Of a stretch of DNA of 64,000 nt, positions 53,332 to 62,361 are shown piece after piece. The notes beneath the pieces are model-generated. The model was given only the letters and a program-made list of their open reading frames with translations, did no database searches and was not told the origin of the DNA. How positions within the stretch are numbered: the stretch's first letter is position 1; the number at the start of each line of letters is the position of its first letter. This DNA is from an uncultured Selenomonadales bacterium (lineage in GTDB: Bacteria; Bacillota; Negativicutes; DSM-1736; Dendrosporobacteraceae). Where the stretch lies: assembly GCA_946407015.1 (NCBI GenBank), contig CAMJML010000016.1, positions 18,219 to 82,218 of the forward strand, given 5' to 3'. The translations under genes were made by a program, and so were the position numbers.

Positions 53332-54264
53332 TTAGCTCCCTTGTTCCTTATTTACTTTAATCCTTGGATCCAAATAAGGATAAATCAAATCAACCAATAA
53401 GTTGAAGGTAACAATCAAAGCACTGTAAAATACGGTAATTCCCAAAATAACGGTATAGTCACGGTTGTAAATGCTGGTCACGAAATGACGCCCCAAACCG
53501 GGAATGGCAAAGATGGTTTCAATTACAAAGCTGCCGGTTAATACTCCCGCAGCCATCGGTCCAATATAGGTAACAACCGGAATCAGCGCATTTTTGAGGG
53601 CATGCCGAACCAGGATGGACCTCTGGGTTAAGCCTTTGGCTCTAGCCGTCTTAATATAATCCTGGCTGAGCACTTCCAGCATGCTGGAGCGGGTCAGCCG
53701 GGCGATAAACGCGGTTGGGTGAGCCGCCAGTGCCAGAGCCGGCAGAATCATTGATTCCAAGCCATCCCACAGAGCAGCCGGCAGCAGCGACAGTTTAATC
53801 GCAAATACATAAATCAATAAAGTGGCTAAGACAAAACTGGGCAGGGATACCCCTAAAGTCGCCAGAAACATGGCTGTATAATCCTGCCATTTGTTTTGCC
53901 TCATTGCCGCAATAGCACCGCCGGGAATTCCCAGCAGGACGGCCAGCAGAATGCTGGCTGAGCCAAGCTGCAAGGAAACCGGAAAGCTTTCCCGGATAAT
54001 ATCATTGACAGTACGGCCGGAATATTTAAACGAGGGGCCCAAATCAAAGCGGGCCAGATTGGCCAGATAATCGGTATATTGTTTCCAAAGCGGATCATTC
54101 AAGTGATAACGGGCTTCGATGTTTTTCAGGATGGCGGGCGGGAGGTTTTTTTCGCCGGTAAAGGGACCTCCCGGTATGGCGTGCATGAGCAGAAACGTTA
54201 TGGTGATAATGGCTAACAGCACGATACCGGAATTCAAGATACGGGTGAGCAAATAACGCAGCAA
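53332..54264 (-). CDS. oppB: Oligopeptide ABC transporter permease OppB
   Basis: 310-residue permease with six helices, the OppB motif TFLLMHAIPGGPF and the coupling loop around YIKTARAKGLTQR. It starts with TTG at 54264, with AAAGGA upstream. First gene of the eight-gene operon, 3 bases before oppC. Confidence 0.94.
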   Translation of the reverse strand: MLRYLLTRILNSGIVLLAIITITFLLMHAIPGGPFTGEKNLPPAILKNIEARYHLNDPLWKQYTDYLANLARFDLGPSFKYSGRTVNDIIRESFPVSLQLGSASILLAVLLGIPGGAIAAMRQNKWQDYTAMFLATLGVSLPSFVLATLLIYVFAIKLSLLPAALWDGLESMILPALALAAHPTAFIARLTRSSMLEVLSQDYIKTARAKGLTQRSILVRHALKNALIPVVTYIGPMAAGVLTGSFVIETIFAIPGLGRHFVTSIYNRDYTVILGITVFYSALIVTFNLLVDLIYPYLDPRIKVNKEQGS

Positions 54265-54294
54265 GTTGGCAGCCGTCCTTTCCAGCGTAGTTTA

Positions 54295-54342
54295 AAGAGG
54301 TATACAAGCTGTATACCTCTTAACCGGCTTTGGTTAATTATA
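54295..54342 (-). promoter_or_regulatory. Promoter element and hairpin/operator before the opp operon
   Basis: On the minus strand TATAAT at 54342-54337 is followed by a perfect inverted repeat AAGAGGTATACA / TGTATACCTCTT (54295-54306 and 54310-54321). It may be an operator over the transcript start or a leader hairpin. No good -35 box is seen. Confidence 0.55.
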
Positions 54343-54610
54343 GCATTCCTAAAGTTGAGCAGGCTATGTAAGCGCAGCAGTATCCGGCAAACAAAAGAAG
54401 ATCAACCAGTTAACAATAAGAAAAGCTATTCGCTAAAAAATTCCTAAAGTCCTGCTAGCTGCAAGCAGTAAAAATAAGCGGATGATTGGGACTGAGGCAG
54501 TCCTGAGCGGCAGGAATTATTGTATAAACTTATCCGAGGTGGAAGGAAATGTAAGCTGAAAGTCGAATAATATGCCTGAAAGCACTACAACAAGCAATAG
54601 GAGCTAAACT
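54343..54610. other. Intergenic region between opp operon and dacA-like gene
   Basis: About 270 bases with no open frame or known RNA motif that I recognise. It must hold the promoter of the D,D-carboxypeptidase gene; no consensus -35/-10 pair is obvious. Confidence 0.5.
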
Positions 54611-55426
54611 ATGACAAAACGTATCTTCCTGTTTCTGTTCCTGCTCATGTCCATGAGTGGCAAACTGGTTTTTGCCGCTTCGCCGCAAATTTACGCCGAA
54701 GCCGCCGTTGTGATGAGAGCGGATAATAGACAGGTGGTATTTGCCAAAGATCCGGATAAAATCATGTATCCTGCCAGCACGACGAAAATCATGACGCTGA
54801 TTACGGCTTTAGAGAAAGGCGATCCCGGTCAAATGGTTGTGGTCAGTCCCCAAGTTGCCCAGTGTGACGGGTCAAGCCTTGAATTAAAGGCCAATGACAG
54901 GCTTACGTTGCGGGAAGCGGAATATGGGATGATGCTGGTTTCCGGCAATGATGCCGCAGAAGCTATCGCTGAAACGGTAGCTGGTTCGATTCCGGCGTTT
55001 GTTGAGCTGATGAACGATAAGGCCGAGAAAATCGGTGCCACCCGGACTCATTTTAGCAATCCCCATGGCTTGCCTGATCCGTTCAACCATTTTACTACAG
55101 CGCGTGATCTGGCACTGATTACGGCGTATGGCTTGCAAAATCCGGATTTCGCCCGTATTGTAGCAACCCGGGACTACGCCGTCAGGCTGCAGAACCGATC
55201 TGCTTTAGCGGTTCATAACACCAATAAACTGTTGGCGACTTATTCCGGTGCCAACGGTGTCAAAACCGGCTTTACCGACGCTGCCGGCGAATGCCTGGTA
55301 GCTGCCGCTAAGCGTGGAAATATCCAGCTTGTTGCGGTGATCTTAAACAGCGACTATCGCTGGTCGGATGCTGCCAAACTTTTAGATTACGGATTTCAAC
55401 AGTCCGGCGGGCTATCCGGCAATTGA
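54611..55426 (+). CDS. D-alanyl-D-alanine carboxypeptidase, peptidase S11 (DacA/PBP5 type)
   Basis: 271-residue secreted enzyme. Signal peptide (about 1-22), then catalytic motifs STTK (near 56), SGN (near 113) and KTGFT (near 217). It removes the terminal D-alanine of murein pentapeptides outside the membrane. It is shorter than full PBP5, lacking the C-terminal beta domain and membrane anchor, so it is probably a free or loosely attached enzyme. Divergent from the opp/LD-carboxypeptidase operon, which also appears to concern murein peptides. Confidence 0.93.
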   Translation: MTKRIFLFLFLLMSMSGKLVFAASPQIYAEAAVVMRADNRQVVFAKDPDKIMYPASTTKIMTLITALEKGDPGQMVVVSPQVAQCDGSSLELKANDRLTLREAEYGMMLVSGNDAAEAIAETVAGSIPAFVELMNDKAEKIGATRTHFSNPHGLPDPFNHFTTARDLALITAYGLQNPDFARIVATRDYAVRLQNRSALAVHNTNKLLATYSGANGVKTGFTDAAGECLVAAAKRGNIQLVAVILNSDYRWSDAAKLLDYGFQQSGGLSGN

Positions 55427-55538
55427 TTATCAGCGTACAGAACAAAGAAACGTCCAATCAACTGAAGATTGCGGGAGACGATGAATGACAGTCTGTAAAT
55501 GGACACTTGGACTGTCAGGAGCCAATAGTGTAACCGGC

Positions 55539-55568
55539 CACTCCTTGTATTAGGAGTGTTTTTTATTT
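55539..55568 (+). terminator. Terminator before the diguanylate cyclase gene
   Basis: CACTCCT / AGGAGTG with a six-base loop and TTTTTTATTT. It probably ends the carboxypeptidase transcript 110 bases after its stop codon; the stretch between holds a weaker GACAGTC/GACTGTC hairpin. Confidence 0.8.
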
Positions 55569-55626
55569 CCCAAATTTTTTGGTGTTCATCCTAGGATGAG
55601 TAAAATAGGGATGGGGGATGATGTAT

Positions 55627-56496
55627 ATGGCCTTATTGATTATTGATGACCTGGTGGATATTGTTCTGATGGATGTTGCTATTCCAGGCTCGGACGGTGT
55701 GGAGGTGGCCCGGCATGGCAATATTGGAAATCTCAAAAACGTACCGGTTATTATGGTAACTGGAAACGCCGAGGTCAGTCAAATTGAAAAGGCATTAGAG
55801 CAGGCCAATCTGGCGTGTATGACTTGTTCGGCCGATAAAGTTGAACTGGTTGCGCGTGTTCAATCGGCGCTGAAATTGAAGCAGGAAATTGAAAATAGTA
55901 AAGTACGGGAAAAACAATTGGAAGATCGCAATGAGCAATTATTAAAACTGTCTTCGGTGGATGGGCTGACCGGCATTGCCAACCGGCGTTATTTCAATGA
56001 GGTTCTGGAAAGGGAATGGCGGCGCTCCAAACGCGAGGGCCAGCCGCTGTCGGTCGCTTTGGCAGATATTGATTTTTTTAAGAACTATAATGATACTTAT
56101 GGGCATTTAAGTGGTGATGACTGCATTCGGAAAGTTGCCGAAAGCATTAGAAATAGCTTGAAGCGTCCGGGGGATATGGTGGCACGCTATGGCGGCGAGG
56201 AATTTGTGGTGATTTTACCGGCAACCGATTATTGCGGCTCAGTGCAGGTCGGCGAAACCATTCGGCTGGCGATCGAGTCTCTGCAGTTGGAGCATGAGAG
56301 TTCACCTATTCAGCAAGTTCTGACCGTTAGCGTTGGTGTCGCTACGGTAACACCGGGCAACCATGCACAAATGATCAATCCGGAGCAGCTGCTGGCTATT
56401 GCGGATCAAGCCTTGTACAAAGCCAAGCATTTAGGGAGAAATCGCGTCTATCACGAAGGCTGTAACAGTGTGTCGGTGATTAAGCAAACTTCATAA
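55627..56496 (+). CDS. Diguanylate cyclase with truncated receiver domain
   Basis: 289 residues: an N-terminal remnant of a response-regulator receiver domain (1-88), a short coiled coil (89-115) and a complete GGDEF domain (about 118-280). The GGEEF active site and the RxxD inhibitory site (RPGD) five residues before it are intact, so cyclic di-GMP synthesis and feedback inhibition are expected. In the receiver, LLIIDD runs directly into LVDIVLMDVAIPG, so helix 1 through helix 2 (about 40 residues) is missing, and the usual Lys-Pro near the end is replaced by TCSAD. The start with the best-spaced site is the ATG at 55627. Confidence 0.9.
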   Translation: MALLIIDDLVDIVLMDVAIPGSDGVEVARHGNIGNLKNVPVIMVTGNAEVSQIEKALEQANLACMTCSADKVELVARVQSALKLKQEIENSKVREKQLEDRNEQLLKLSSVDGLTGIANRRYFNEVLEREWRRSKREGQPLSVALADIDFFKNYNDTYGHLSGDDCIRKVAESIRNSLKRPGDMVARYGGEEFVVILPATDYCGSVQVGETIRLAIESLQLEHESSPIQQVLTVSVGVATVTPGNHAQMINPEQLLAIADQALYKAKHLGRNRVYHEGCNSVSVIKQTS

Positions 56497-56510
56497 GTCG
56501 TGTTTACAGC

Positions 56511-56543
56511 AAAAAACCTCCATTGATAATCTGGAGGTTTTTG
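56511..56543 (+). terminator. Intrinsic terminator after the diguanylate cyclase
   Basis: AAAAACCTCCA / TGGAGGTTTTT with a nine-base loop. Confidence 0.88.
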
Positions 56544-56611
56544 TCAATTAAAGTCGAATACAACACAGTTATAGATTTAAGCAGACTTTATAACAAGGGA
56601 TGAGTGATTGG

Positions 56612-57826
56612 ATGACAAGCCTTGAACAACGACGTGGAATTTGGAAGATTATGCTCAGTGCGGCTGCGATATTAATGATTACGATGGGAGCTCGGCAGTC
56701 CATGGGATTGTTTGTCGCTCCGCTCGATCAGGCCACTGGACTGGGAATTGTTTCGATCAGCTTTGCTATGGCGGTAGGCCAGTTTTTTTGGGGAGCTGCG
56801 CAGCCGGTTTTTGGGATGATTGCGGATAAGAAAGGTTCCTTTCAAGTGCTCGTCATCGGAGCTTTACTGCTGGCAGCGGGGCTGGCACTGACACCATGGG
56901 CCCATTCCCAGTGGGCTTTGATGCTGACGGTTGGCGTACTGAGTGCGGCCGGGGCGGGAGCCGGCAGTTTTTCTATTCTCATTGGTGCCACCGCGCAGCA
57001 ATTGCCGGAAAAAAACCGCTCTTTTGCCGGAGGCTTTATCAATGCCGGTGGATCTTTCGGACAGTTTCTTTTTGCTCCATTGCTGCAATTCATCATGAAC
57101 TGGTCCGGCTGGGTAGCTGCAATGCTGGTTATGGCGGCTACGACGCTGCTGACTATTCCTTTGGCAAAATTGCTGCAGAGTGATAAGGCTGCTGCAAAAC
57201 CTGGTGACGCCGGTGAATCAACCGGGGGGTTATGGCAGCAAATGAAGCAAGCCATGCGCAATCGCAGTTACTTATGTCTGCATGCCGGCTTTTTCACCTG
57301 TGGTTTTCATATTGCTTTTCTAGTCACTCATCTGCCGGGTGAAGTGGCTTTATGCGGTCATTCCGCCAGTGTTTCAGCTGCCGCTTTGGCTTTAATCGGC
57401 CTGTTTAATATTGGCGGGAGCTTGATTGCCGGCTGGCTGGGGACGCGTTACAGGATGAAATATATCCTGGCTGTCATGTACGGTAGCCGTGCCGTTATGA
57501 TTGGGCTTTATCTGCTGGCCCCTAAAACCGAGCTCACCTTTTATCTGTTTGCCGCATCCTTAGGGTTTACCTGGCTGGCAACCGTGCCACCCACCGCCGG
57601 CCTTGTCGGTAAACTGTTTGGTACACGCTACCTGGCTACCTTATTTGGGTTCACCTTACTCACCCATCAGATTGGTGGTTTTCTGGGAGCATGGCTTGGC
57701 GGGCTGGCGATGGCTCAGGATGGCAACTATTTGTGGATGTGGTATGCCGATATTGTTTTAGCCAGTCTGGCTGCCTTGGTCAATCTGCCTATTCGCGAGT
57801 CTAAGCTGGCTGCTCAAGCGGGCTGA
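56612..57826 (+). CDS. MFS transporter, oxalate/formate-antiporter-like group
   Basis: About 404 residues, twelve predicted helices. The start MTSLEQRRGIWKIML with the first helix MGARQSMGLFVAPL resembles the monocarboxylate/oxalate-formate branch of the MFS. The ATG at 56612 is preferred over 56600 because AAGGG touches the latter. Substrate unknown. Bidirectional terminator after the stop. Confidence 0.87.
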   Translation: MTSLEQRRGIWKIMLSAAAILMITMGARQSMGLFVAPLDQATGLGIVSISFAMAVGQFFWGAAQPVFGMIADKKGSFQVLVIGALLLAAGLALTPWAHSQWALMLTVGVLSAAGAGAGSFSILIGATAQQLPEKNRSFAGGFINAGGSFGQFLFAPLLQFIMNWSGWVAAMLVMAATTLLTIPLAKLLQSDKAAAKPGDAGESTGGLWQQMKQAMRNRSYLCLHAGFFTCGFHIAFLVTHLPGEVALCGHSASVSAAALALIGLFNIGGSLIAGWLGTRYRMKYILAVMYGSRAVMIGLYLLAPKTELTFYLFAASLGFTWLATVPPTAGLVGKLFGTRYLATLFGFTLLTHQIGGFLGAWLGGLAMAQDGNYLWMWYADIVLASLAALVNLPIRESKLAAQAG

Positions 57827-57827
57827 C

Positions 57828-57866
57828 AAAAAATCAGCAGTTGCACAGGCAACTGCTGATTTTTGC
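57828..57866. terminator. Bidirectional terminator
   Basis: AAAAATCAGCAGTTGC / GCAACTGCTGATTTTT with a four-base loop between the convergent MFS and 93-residue protein genes. Confidence 0.92.
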
Positions 57867-57870
57867 TTCT

Positions 57871-58152
57871 TTATACGCAAGGGAAAGTATCTGGACCGAT
57901 GAGTTGAATTTCGGCAATATTGACGGCAAGAATGGTGCCAATAGGGAAGCTGGAGAAGGCGCAAGTTAATTGCAACAGCAAAAACTCAACCTCATCGCGA
58001 ATGGGTTGCGGTGGGGACGGTGGGAAGAACCCGACATTACGGTCACCCACAACGGCTAATAAAGTACCCTGCAGAACATTGCCATTCGTTAAGACGATGG
58101 CCAGGTTAACGCCACTTGCAAAATCAAACCCCGCTCCTTGAGGAATTCTCAT
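57871..58152 (-). CDS. Small protein of unknown function, 93 residues
   Basis: I do not recognise a family. The sequence is hydrophobic and beta-rich (VNLAIVLTNGNVLQGTLLAVVGD), with a proline-rich stretch (FFPPSPPQP) in the middle and a single Cys. The first half resembles the short barrel of LSm-like or SH3-like proteins. The ATG has AGGAG 11 bases upstream. It is a single gene. Confidence 0.7.
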   Translation of the reverse strand: MRIPQGAGFDFASGVNLAIVLTNGNVLQGTLLAVVGDRNVGFFPPSPPQPIRDEVEFLLLQLTCAFSSFPIGTILAVNIAEIQLIGPDTFPCV

Positions 58153-58499
58153 GTTATAATTAACTCCTTTGTTGGTTATTAAGGCATCCGCCTTTGTTAC
58201 ATCATATGAATGATATTATGTAAATGTGCAGTTGTCATATATTTAAACCTGAGTTCATCAGAAAAGGCTTTGTGTTGGCCAGAAGCAAAGCCCGGCTATC
58301 CTTTCCCAAATATCAGGCGTTGAAAAACTGCTCTTAATCCGGTATGCTAAAAGAAACATAAAGAGTGTGCGAGGATTTCTTTCCGTTTTTCAGCTCATAT
58401 TTTCTGATTGCAATCGTTACGAAGGAAAAAAGCGCCGGATGGGGAATTGATTATCAACATGGAGGCAGCAGCCGGAAGAGAGTATGGAAAGGATAAAAA
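58153..58499. other. Intergenic region before the DcuS-type kinase
   Basis: About 350 bases separating divergent genes. A promoter for the kinase operon is visible at 58320-58348. No gene or known RNA motif is evident in the remainder. Confidence 0.5.
58320..58348 (+). promoter_or_regulatory. Promoter of the DcuS/DcuR-type operon
   Basis: TTGAAA at 58320-58325, a 17-base spacer and TATGCT at 58343-58348, about 150 bases before the kinase start. Confidence 0.6.
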
Positions 58500-60128
58500 A
58501 TGAAATTGATAGCAAAATTAAAATCAACCTTTGATTTTGAATTTAGATTGCAGACCAAGATTATCGTATTGGTGTGCGGTGTTGTTGCTGTTGTTTTAAT
58601 GGTAACAGGATTTCTCATTTCCCGGAGTATGGAAGAGCAGGTTAAAGACAGTATGGGCCGGCAGGCAGTGAGTATTGCCCGGTTTATGGCCCAGTCTCCG
58701 GTCATCATTGAGGGATTAACCGGGAAAAAAGACAATGGTGAAATTCAGCAATATGCCAATATTAATAAAACCTTAGCCAATGTCCAGTTTATTGTAATTT
58801 TTGATATGGATGGCGTGCGCAAATCCCATCCCAATCCTGACATGGTCGGACAGAAGATTGTCGGCGGTGATGAACTGGCTGCCTTGCATGGCGAAGAATA
58901 TTTGTCGGAGGCTGAAGGCACCTTGGGGTATTCGCTGCGCGCTTTTTCTCCCGTATTTGGCCCTGATGGCAGGCAGGTCGGAGTCGTGCTTGTCGGTATT
59001 TTGATGCAGTATGTCCATGATGCGGTGACTCAGGCTCAGATGATTTTACTTTTGGTTATGATTATTGGTATGGCCGTAGGAACCATTGGCGCTCTTTTGT
59101 TAGCCCGGGAGACGAAGGGGGTCTTGTTTGGTCTTGAGCCGACGGTTATTGCGAAACGGCTTGAGGAGCGCAGCATCATTTTGCAATCAGTTCGTGAAGC
59201 CATTATGGCGGTTGATCGTAATGGGGTGATTACCCTGCTGAATGAAGAAGGGAAAAGACTTCTTCGCTTAAGCGGGATTGAGGATGAAGCCCTTGGCCGG
59301 CCGGTGGATGAGTTTGTTCCCCATACCCACTTGCTGGAGATCATGGAAACCGGGAACATGGAACTCAATCAGGAACTGGAGATTTTTGGGGTGTCGGTAC
59401 TCGCCAATCAGATTCCGCTGGTGGTGAATGGGACGATTGTGGGAGCTATTGCTACCTTCCGGGACAAGACGGAGGTCAAACAGTTAGCCGAGGAATTGAC
59501 CGGTGTTCGTGACTATGTAGATGCTCTGCGCTCACAGGCTCATGAATTTATGAACCGGCTTCATGTGATTTTGGGCTTGGTTCAGCTGGAAAATTATGAT
59601 TTGCTGGCAACCTACATCCAGCGGATTGCATCAGACCATGAAGCCGAAGTTTCCTTTGTGGGGCAGCGCATTCGCAATCCGGTTATGGCGGGCTTTATTT
59701 TGAGCAAACTGAGCTTGGCCCGTGAGCGCAGCATCCGGATGAATTTATCGGAGGATAGTTTCCTGCCGGAAGCCAAGGATGCGGAAACCACCCATAAACT
59801 GGTTACCATTGTCGGTAATCTGATTGAAAATGCTTTTGATGCTGTAGAGAACTGTATGGCTCAGGAAGTGACGTTAGCGCTTCGTTATAAAGAGGGCAGG
59901 CTGGTTATCGAGGTGAAAGATACGGGCCCGGGTATTCCGCCGGAATTAGGGGAACATATTTTTGAAATGGGAGTATCCAATAAAGCGGACGAACGTGGCT
60001 TTGGTCTGTATTTAGTTAAAATGAATGTCGACAGCTTAGGCGGTACGATTGATATCGTGCGTACGGCTCAAGCTGAAACCATATTCCATATTTCTTTACC
60101 CTATGAAAGCGGAGGTGAACTCGGATGA
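58500..60128 (+). CDS. Sensor histidine kinase of the DcuS/CitA family
   Basis: 542 residues: TM1 about 21-43, an extracytoplasmic Cache/PASp domain (about 45-175), TM2 about 180-203, a cytoplasmic PAS domain (about 215-325), a short phosphoacceptor helix with AHEFMNRLH (His near 346) and a C-terminal ATPase domain with NLIENAFDA and DTGPGIP. In this family the outer domain binds C4-dicarboxylates or citrate. It overlaps the response regulator gene by four bases and lies upstream of a DcuB transporter, so C4-dicarboxylate sensing is likely. Confidence 0.93.
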   Translation: MKLIAKLKSTFDFEFRLQTKIIVLVCGVVAVVLMVTGFLISRSMEEQVKDSMGRQAVSIARFMAQSPVIIEGLTGKKDNGEIQQYANINKTLANVQFIVIFDMDGVRKSHPNPDMVGQKIVGGDELAALHGEEYLSEAEGTLGYSLRAFSPVFGPDGRQVGVVLVGILMQYVHDAVTQAQMILLLVMIIGMAVGTIGALLLARETKGVLFGLEPTVIAKRLEERSIILQSVREAIMAVDRNGVITLLNEEGKRLLRLSGIEDEALGRPVDEFVPHTHLLEIMETGNMELNQELEIFGVSVLANQIPLVVNGTIVGAIATFRDKTEVKQLAEELTGVRDYVDALRSQAHEFMNRLHVILGLVQLENYDLLATYIQRIASDHEAEVSFVGQRIRNPVMAGFILSKLSLARERSIRMNLSEDSFLPEAKDAETTHKLVTIVGNLIENAFDAVENCMAQEVTLALRYKEGRLVIEVKDTGPGIPPELGEHIFEMGVSNKADERGFGLYLVKMNVDSLGGTIDIVRTAQAETIFHISLPYESGGELG

Positions 60129-60829
60129 CAATCAGAGTCCTTATTGTAGAAGATGATCCTATGGTGGCTGAATTAAACCGGCGATTTCTAGAAAAAATTG
60201 AAGGATTTACGCTGACTGCCATTGTACGTAATGGTGACGAGGCTTTGGCTTTTCTCCAGGAGAATCGTGTTGAACTGGTCTTGCTGGATGTCTTTATGCC
60301 AGGAATGAATGGATTTGAATTATTGGCCGCCATTCGCCGGCAGCAGTATAAAACCGATGTGATTTTGGTGACGGCAGCCAGGGATAAGCAATCGGTTCAG
60401 GCTGCTTTGCGTCAGGGAGCAGCTGATTATCTGATCAAGCCTTTCGAATTTGAGCGTTTTCAGACTGCATTGACCAATTATAAACAACGAGCAGAGTTTA
60501 TGGAGACACAAACGGATTTCAATCAGGTGGCGCTGGATGAACAAGTCTTCCGTCAAAACGGTACGACCGAAAAAAGTGAGCTGCCTAAAGGCTTGGACCG
60601 CCACACGTTAAAGCGGGTCTGGGAATGTATTGTGGCCAGTACAGGGGAGTTTACAGCTGAAACGATGGCAGGCTATGTGGGGATTTCCCAGGTTTCGATG
60701 CGTAAGTATCTCAAATATCTGGAAGTAGAGGGGCTATTAACGGTTAAAATCAGTTATGGAGCTGTAGGGCGGCCAATTTCAAAATATCGCTGCACCAATG
60801 AAAAATCAACGATAAAATTTCCAGATTAA
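60125..60829 (+). CDS. Response regulator of the DcuR/CitB family
   Basis: 234 residues: receiver domain (1-120) with the phosphoacceptor Asp in LVLLDVFMPG (near 54) and Lys in LIKPF, a linker, and a C-terminal helix-turn-helix of the CitB/DcuR type (AETMAGYVGISQVSMRKYL). The start overlaps the kinase stop; GGAGG is 9 bases upstream. Its probable target is the dcuB promoter, which carries three copies of an 8-base half-site. Confidence 0.93.
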   Translation: MTIRVLIVEDDPMVAELNRRFLEKIEGFTLTAIVRNGDEALAFLQENRVELVLLDVFMPGMNGFELLAAIRRQQYKTDVILVTAARDKQSVQAALRQGAADYLIKPFEFERFQTALTNYKQRAEFMETQTDFNQVALDEQVFRQNGTTEKSELPKGLDRHTLKRVWECIVASTGEFTAETMAGYVGISQVSMRKYLKYLEVEGLLTVKISYGAVGRPISKYRCTNEKSTIKFPD

Positions 60830-60833
60830 GTCA

Positions 60834-60879
60834 TAAACCATGCAAGGATTACCTTTTTAGGTAATCCTTGCATGGTTTA
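60834..60879 (+). terminator. Perfect 21-base-pair hairpin after the response regulator
   Basis: Arms 60834-60854 and 60859-60879 are fully complementary with a TTTT loop, starting five bases after the stop codon. No long T run follows on the plus strand, so it may act as terminator or transcript stabiliser. Confidence 0.75.
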
Positions 60880-60892
60880 TCGCTTTAGTTAG

Positions 60893-60951
60893 TTAAATAA
60901 CTAGTTATTTAAGTTATTTATCCAGTTCACTTCACATTTCCCCTTTATAAT
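60893..60951 (+). promoter_or_regulatory. dcuB promoter with probable response-regulator sites
   Basis: TAAATAAC (60894-60901) and GTTATTTA (60904-60911) lie within a perfect 20-base palindrome (60893-60912), and a third copy GTTATTTA follows at 60913-60920. A perfect TATAAT lies at 60946-60951, but the -35 region is poor, which fits an activator-dependent promoter. Confidence 0.7.
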
Positions 60952-61012
60952 GGTTATGGGTTGTCATTATTTTCACAAATTTAGACAAAAAGAAAGGGGA
61001 AATTTTACAAAC

Positions 61013-62356
61013 ATGATTTCATTGCAAGTTCTAGTCATCTTGGGATGCCTGCTCTTAGGTACGCGTTACGGGGGTATGGGGCTTGGTCTAATCGGTGGTA
61101 TTGGACTATTTATTCTTACATTTGTCTTCGGTGTTGAGCCAGGCAAACCGCCAATTGATGTTATGCTGACCATATTGGCCGTTATTTCCTGTGCATCCGT
61201 ACTGCAAACTGCAGGCGGACTCAATGTGATGATGCGTTTTGCCGAAAGACTGCTGCGCCGTCATCCTGAACATATTACCATTCTGGCTCCCGTAACCACC
61301 TGGGCCTTGACTTTCCTGTGCGGTACCGGCCATGTGGTCTACACAATGTTTCCGATTATTTATGATATTGCTATTAATAAAAATATTCGTCCGGAACGTC
61401 CTATGGCCGTTGCATCGGTTGCATCGCAAATGGGAATCGGGGCTTCCCCGGTATCGGTTTCGGTAGTATCGATGGTCTCGATCTTAGCGCAAGCCCATGG
61501 ATTTGGCCAAGCGATCGGTATTCTGCAATTATTATCTGTTTCCATTCCTGCCACACTGGGTGGTGTGCTGATTGCCGCACTGTGGAGCATGCGTCGCGGC
61601 AAAGATCTGGACAAAGACGAAGAGTTTCAAGCTAAGCTGAAAGATCCTGAGCAAAAGGCTGAAATCTATGCCGATGCGGAATCTTTGCTAGGCAAAGTAT
61701 TTCCTAAAGAGTATTATTGGTCGACCTGGATTTTCTTTGCCGCTATTTTTGGTGTTGTAATTTTTGGTGCGTTTCCTCAATTGCTGCCAGCTTTTGGTGA
61801 GCCAGGCAAATTAAAACCCATGTCCATGAACCTGGTGATCCAATTACTTATGCTGGTTGCGGGCGCAATTATCCTGATGACCTGCAAAGTGAATCCGCGG
61901 GATATTTCCAATGGTCCTGTTTTCAAAGCCGGTATGGTCGCCATTGTGTCGGTATTCGGTGTGGCTTGGATGGCTGATTCTTTCTTCCACTCCCACTTTA
62001 AGCTGCTGAAAGAAACTTTGGCTGGCGTGGTTGCAAGCAAGCCTTGGCTATATGCATTAGTCTTGTTCCTTACCTCTAAATTAGTAAACAGCCAGGGAGC
62101 TGCTATTGCGGCCATTGCGCCAATGGGAATCAGCCTTGGTTTAGATCCTAAAATGATGGTTGCATTTTTCCCGGCTGCTTATGGCTACTTCTTCCTGCCA
62201 ACCTATCCAAGTGATTTGGCTTGTATTGGTTTCGACCGGTCAGGAACAACCAGAATCGGAAAATTCATTATCAACCATAGTTTCTTCATGCCAGGTATTA
62301 TTGGCGTAGCTTCCGGCTGCGTGATCGGATATCTGCTGTCCAAAGTGATCTTATAA
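61013..62356 (+). CDS. dcuB: Anaerobic C4-dicarboxylate transporter DcuB
   Basis: 447-residue membrane protein with ten or more helices. It matches the DcuA/DcuB family in length and in the motifs GTGHVVYTMFPIIYD and SVASQMGIGASPVSVSVVSM. It exchanges external fumarate, malate or aspartate for succinate during fumarate respiration. The ATG at 61013 follows AAAGGGGA; the open frame from 60950 starts inside the promoter. The two-component system just upstream is its probable regulator. Confidence 0.94.
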   Translation: MISLQVLVILGCLLLGTRYGGMGLGLIGGIGLFILTFVFGVEPGKPPIDVMLTILAVISCASVLQTAGGLNVMMRFAERLLRRHPEHITILAPVTTWALTFLCGTGHVVYTMFPIIYDIAINKNIRPERPMAVASVASQMGIGASPVSVSVVSMVSILAQAHGFGQAIGILQLLSVSIPATLGGVLIAALWSMRRGKDLDKDEEFQAKLKDPEQKAEIYADAESLLGKVFPKEYYWSTWIFFAAIFGVVIFGAFPQLLPAFGEPGKLKPMSMNLVIQLLMLVAGAIILMTCKVNPRDISNGPVFKAGMVAIVSVFGVAWMADSFFHSHFKLLKETLAGVVASKPWLYALVLFLTSKLVNSQGAAIAAIAPMGISLGLDPKMMVAFFPAAYGYFFLPTYPSDLACIGFDRSGTTRIGKFIINHSFFMPGIIGVASGCVIGYLLSKVIL

Positions 62357-62361
62357 TCTTT

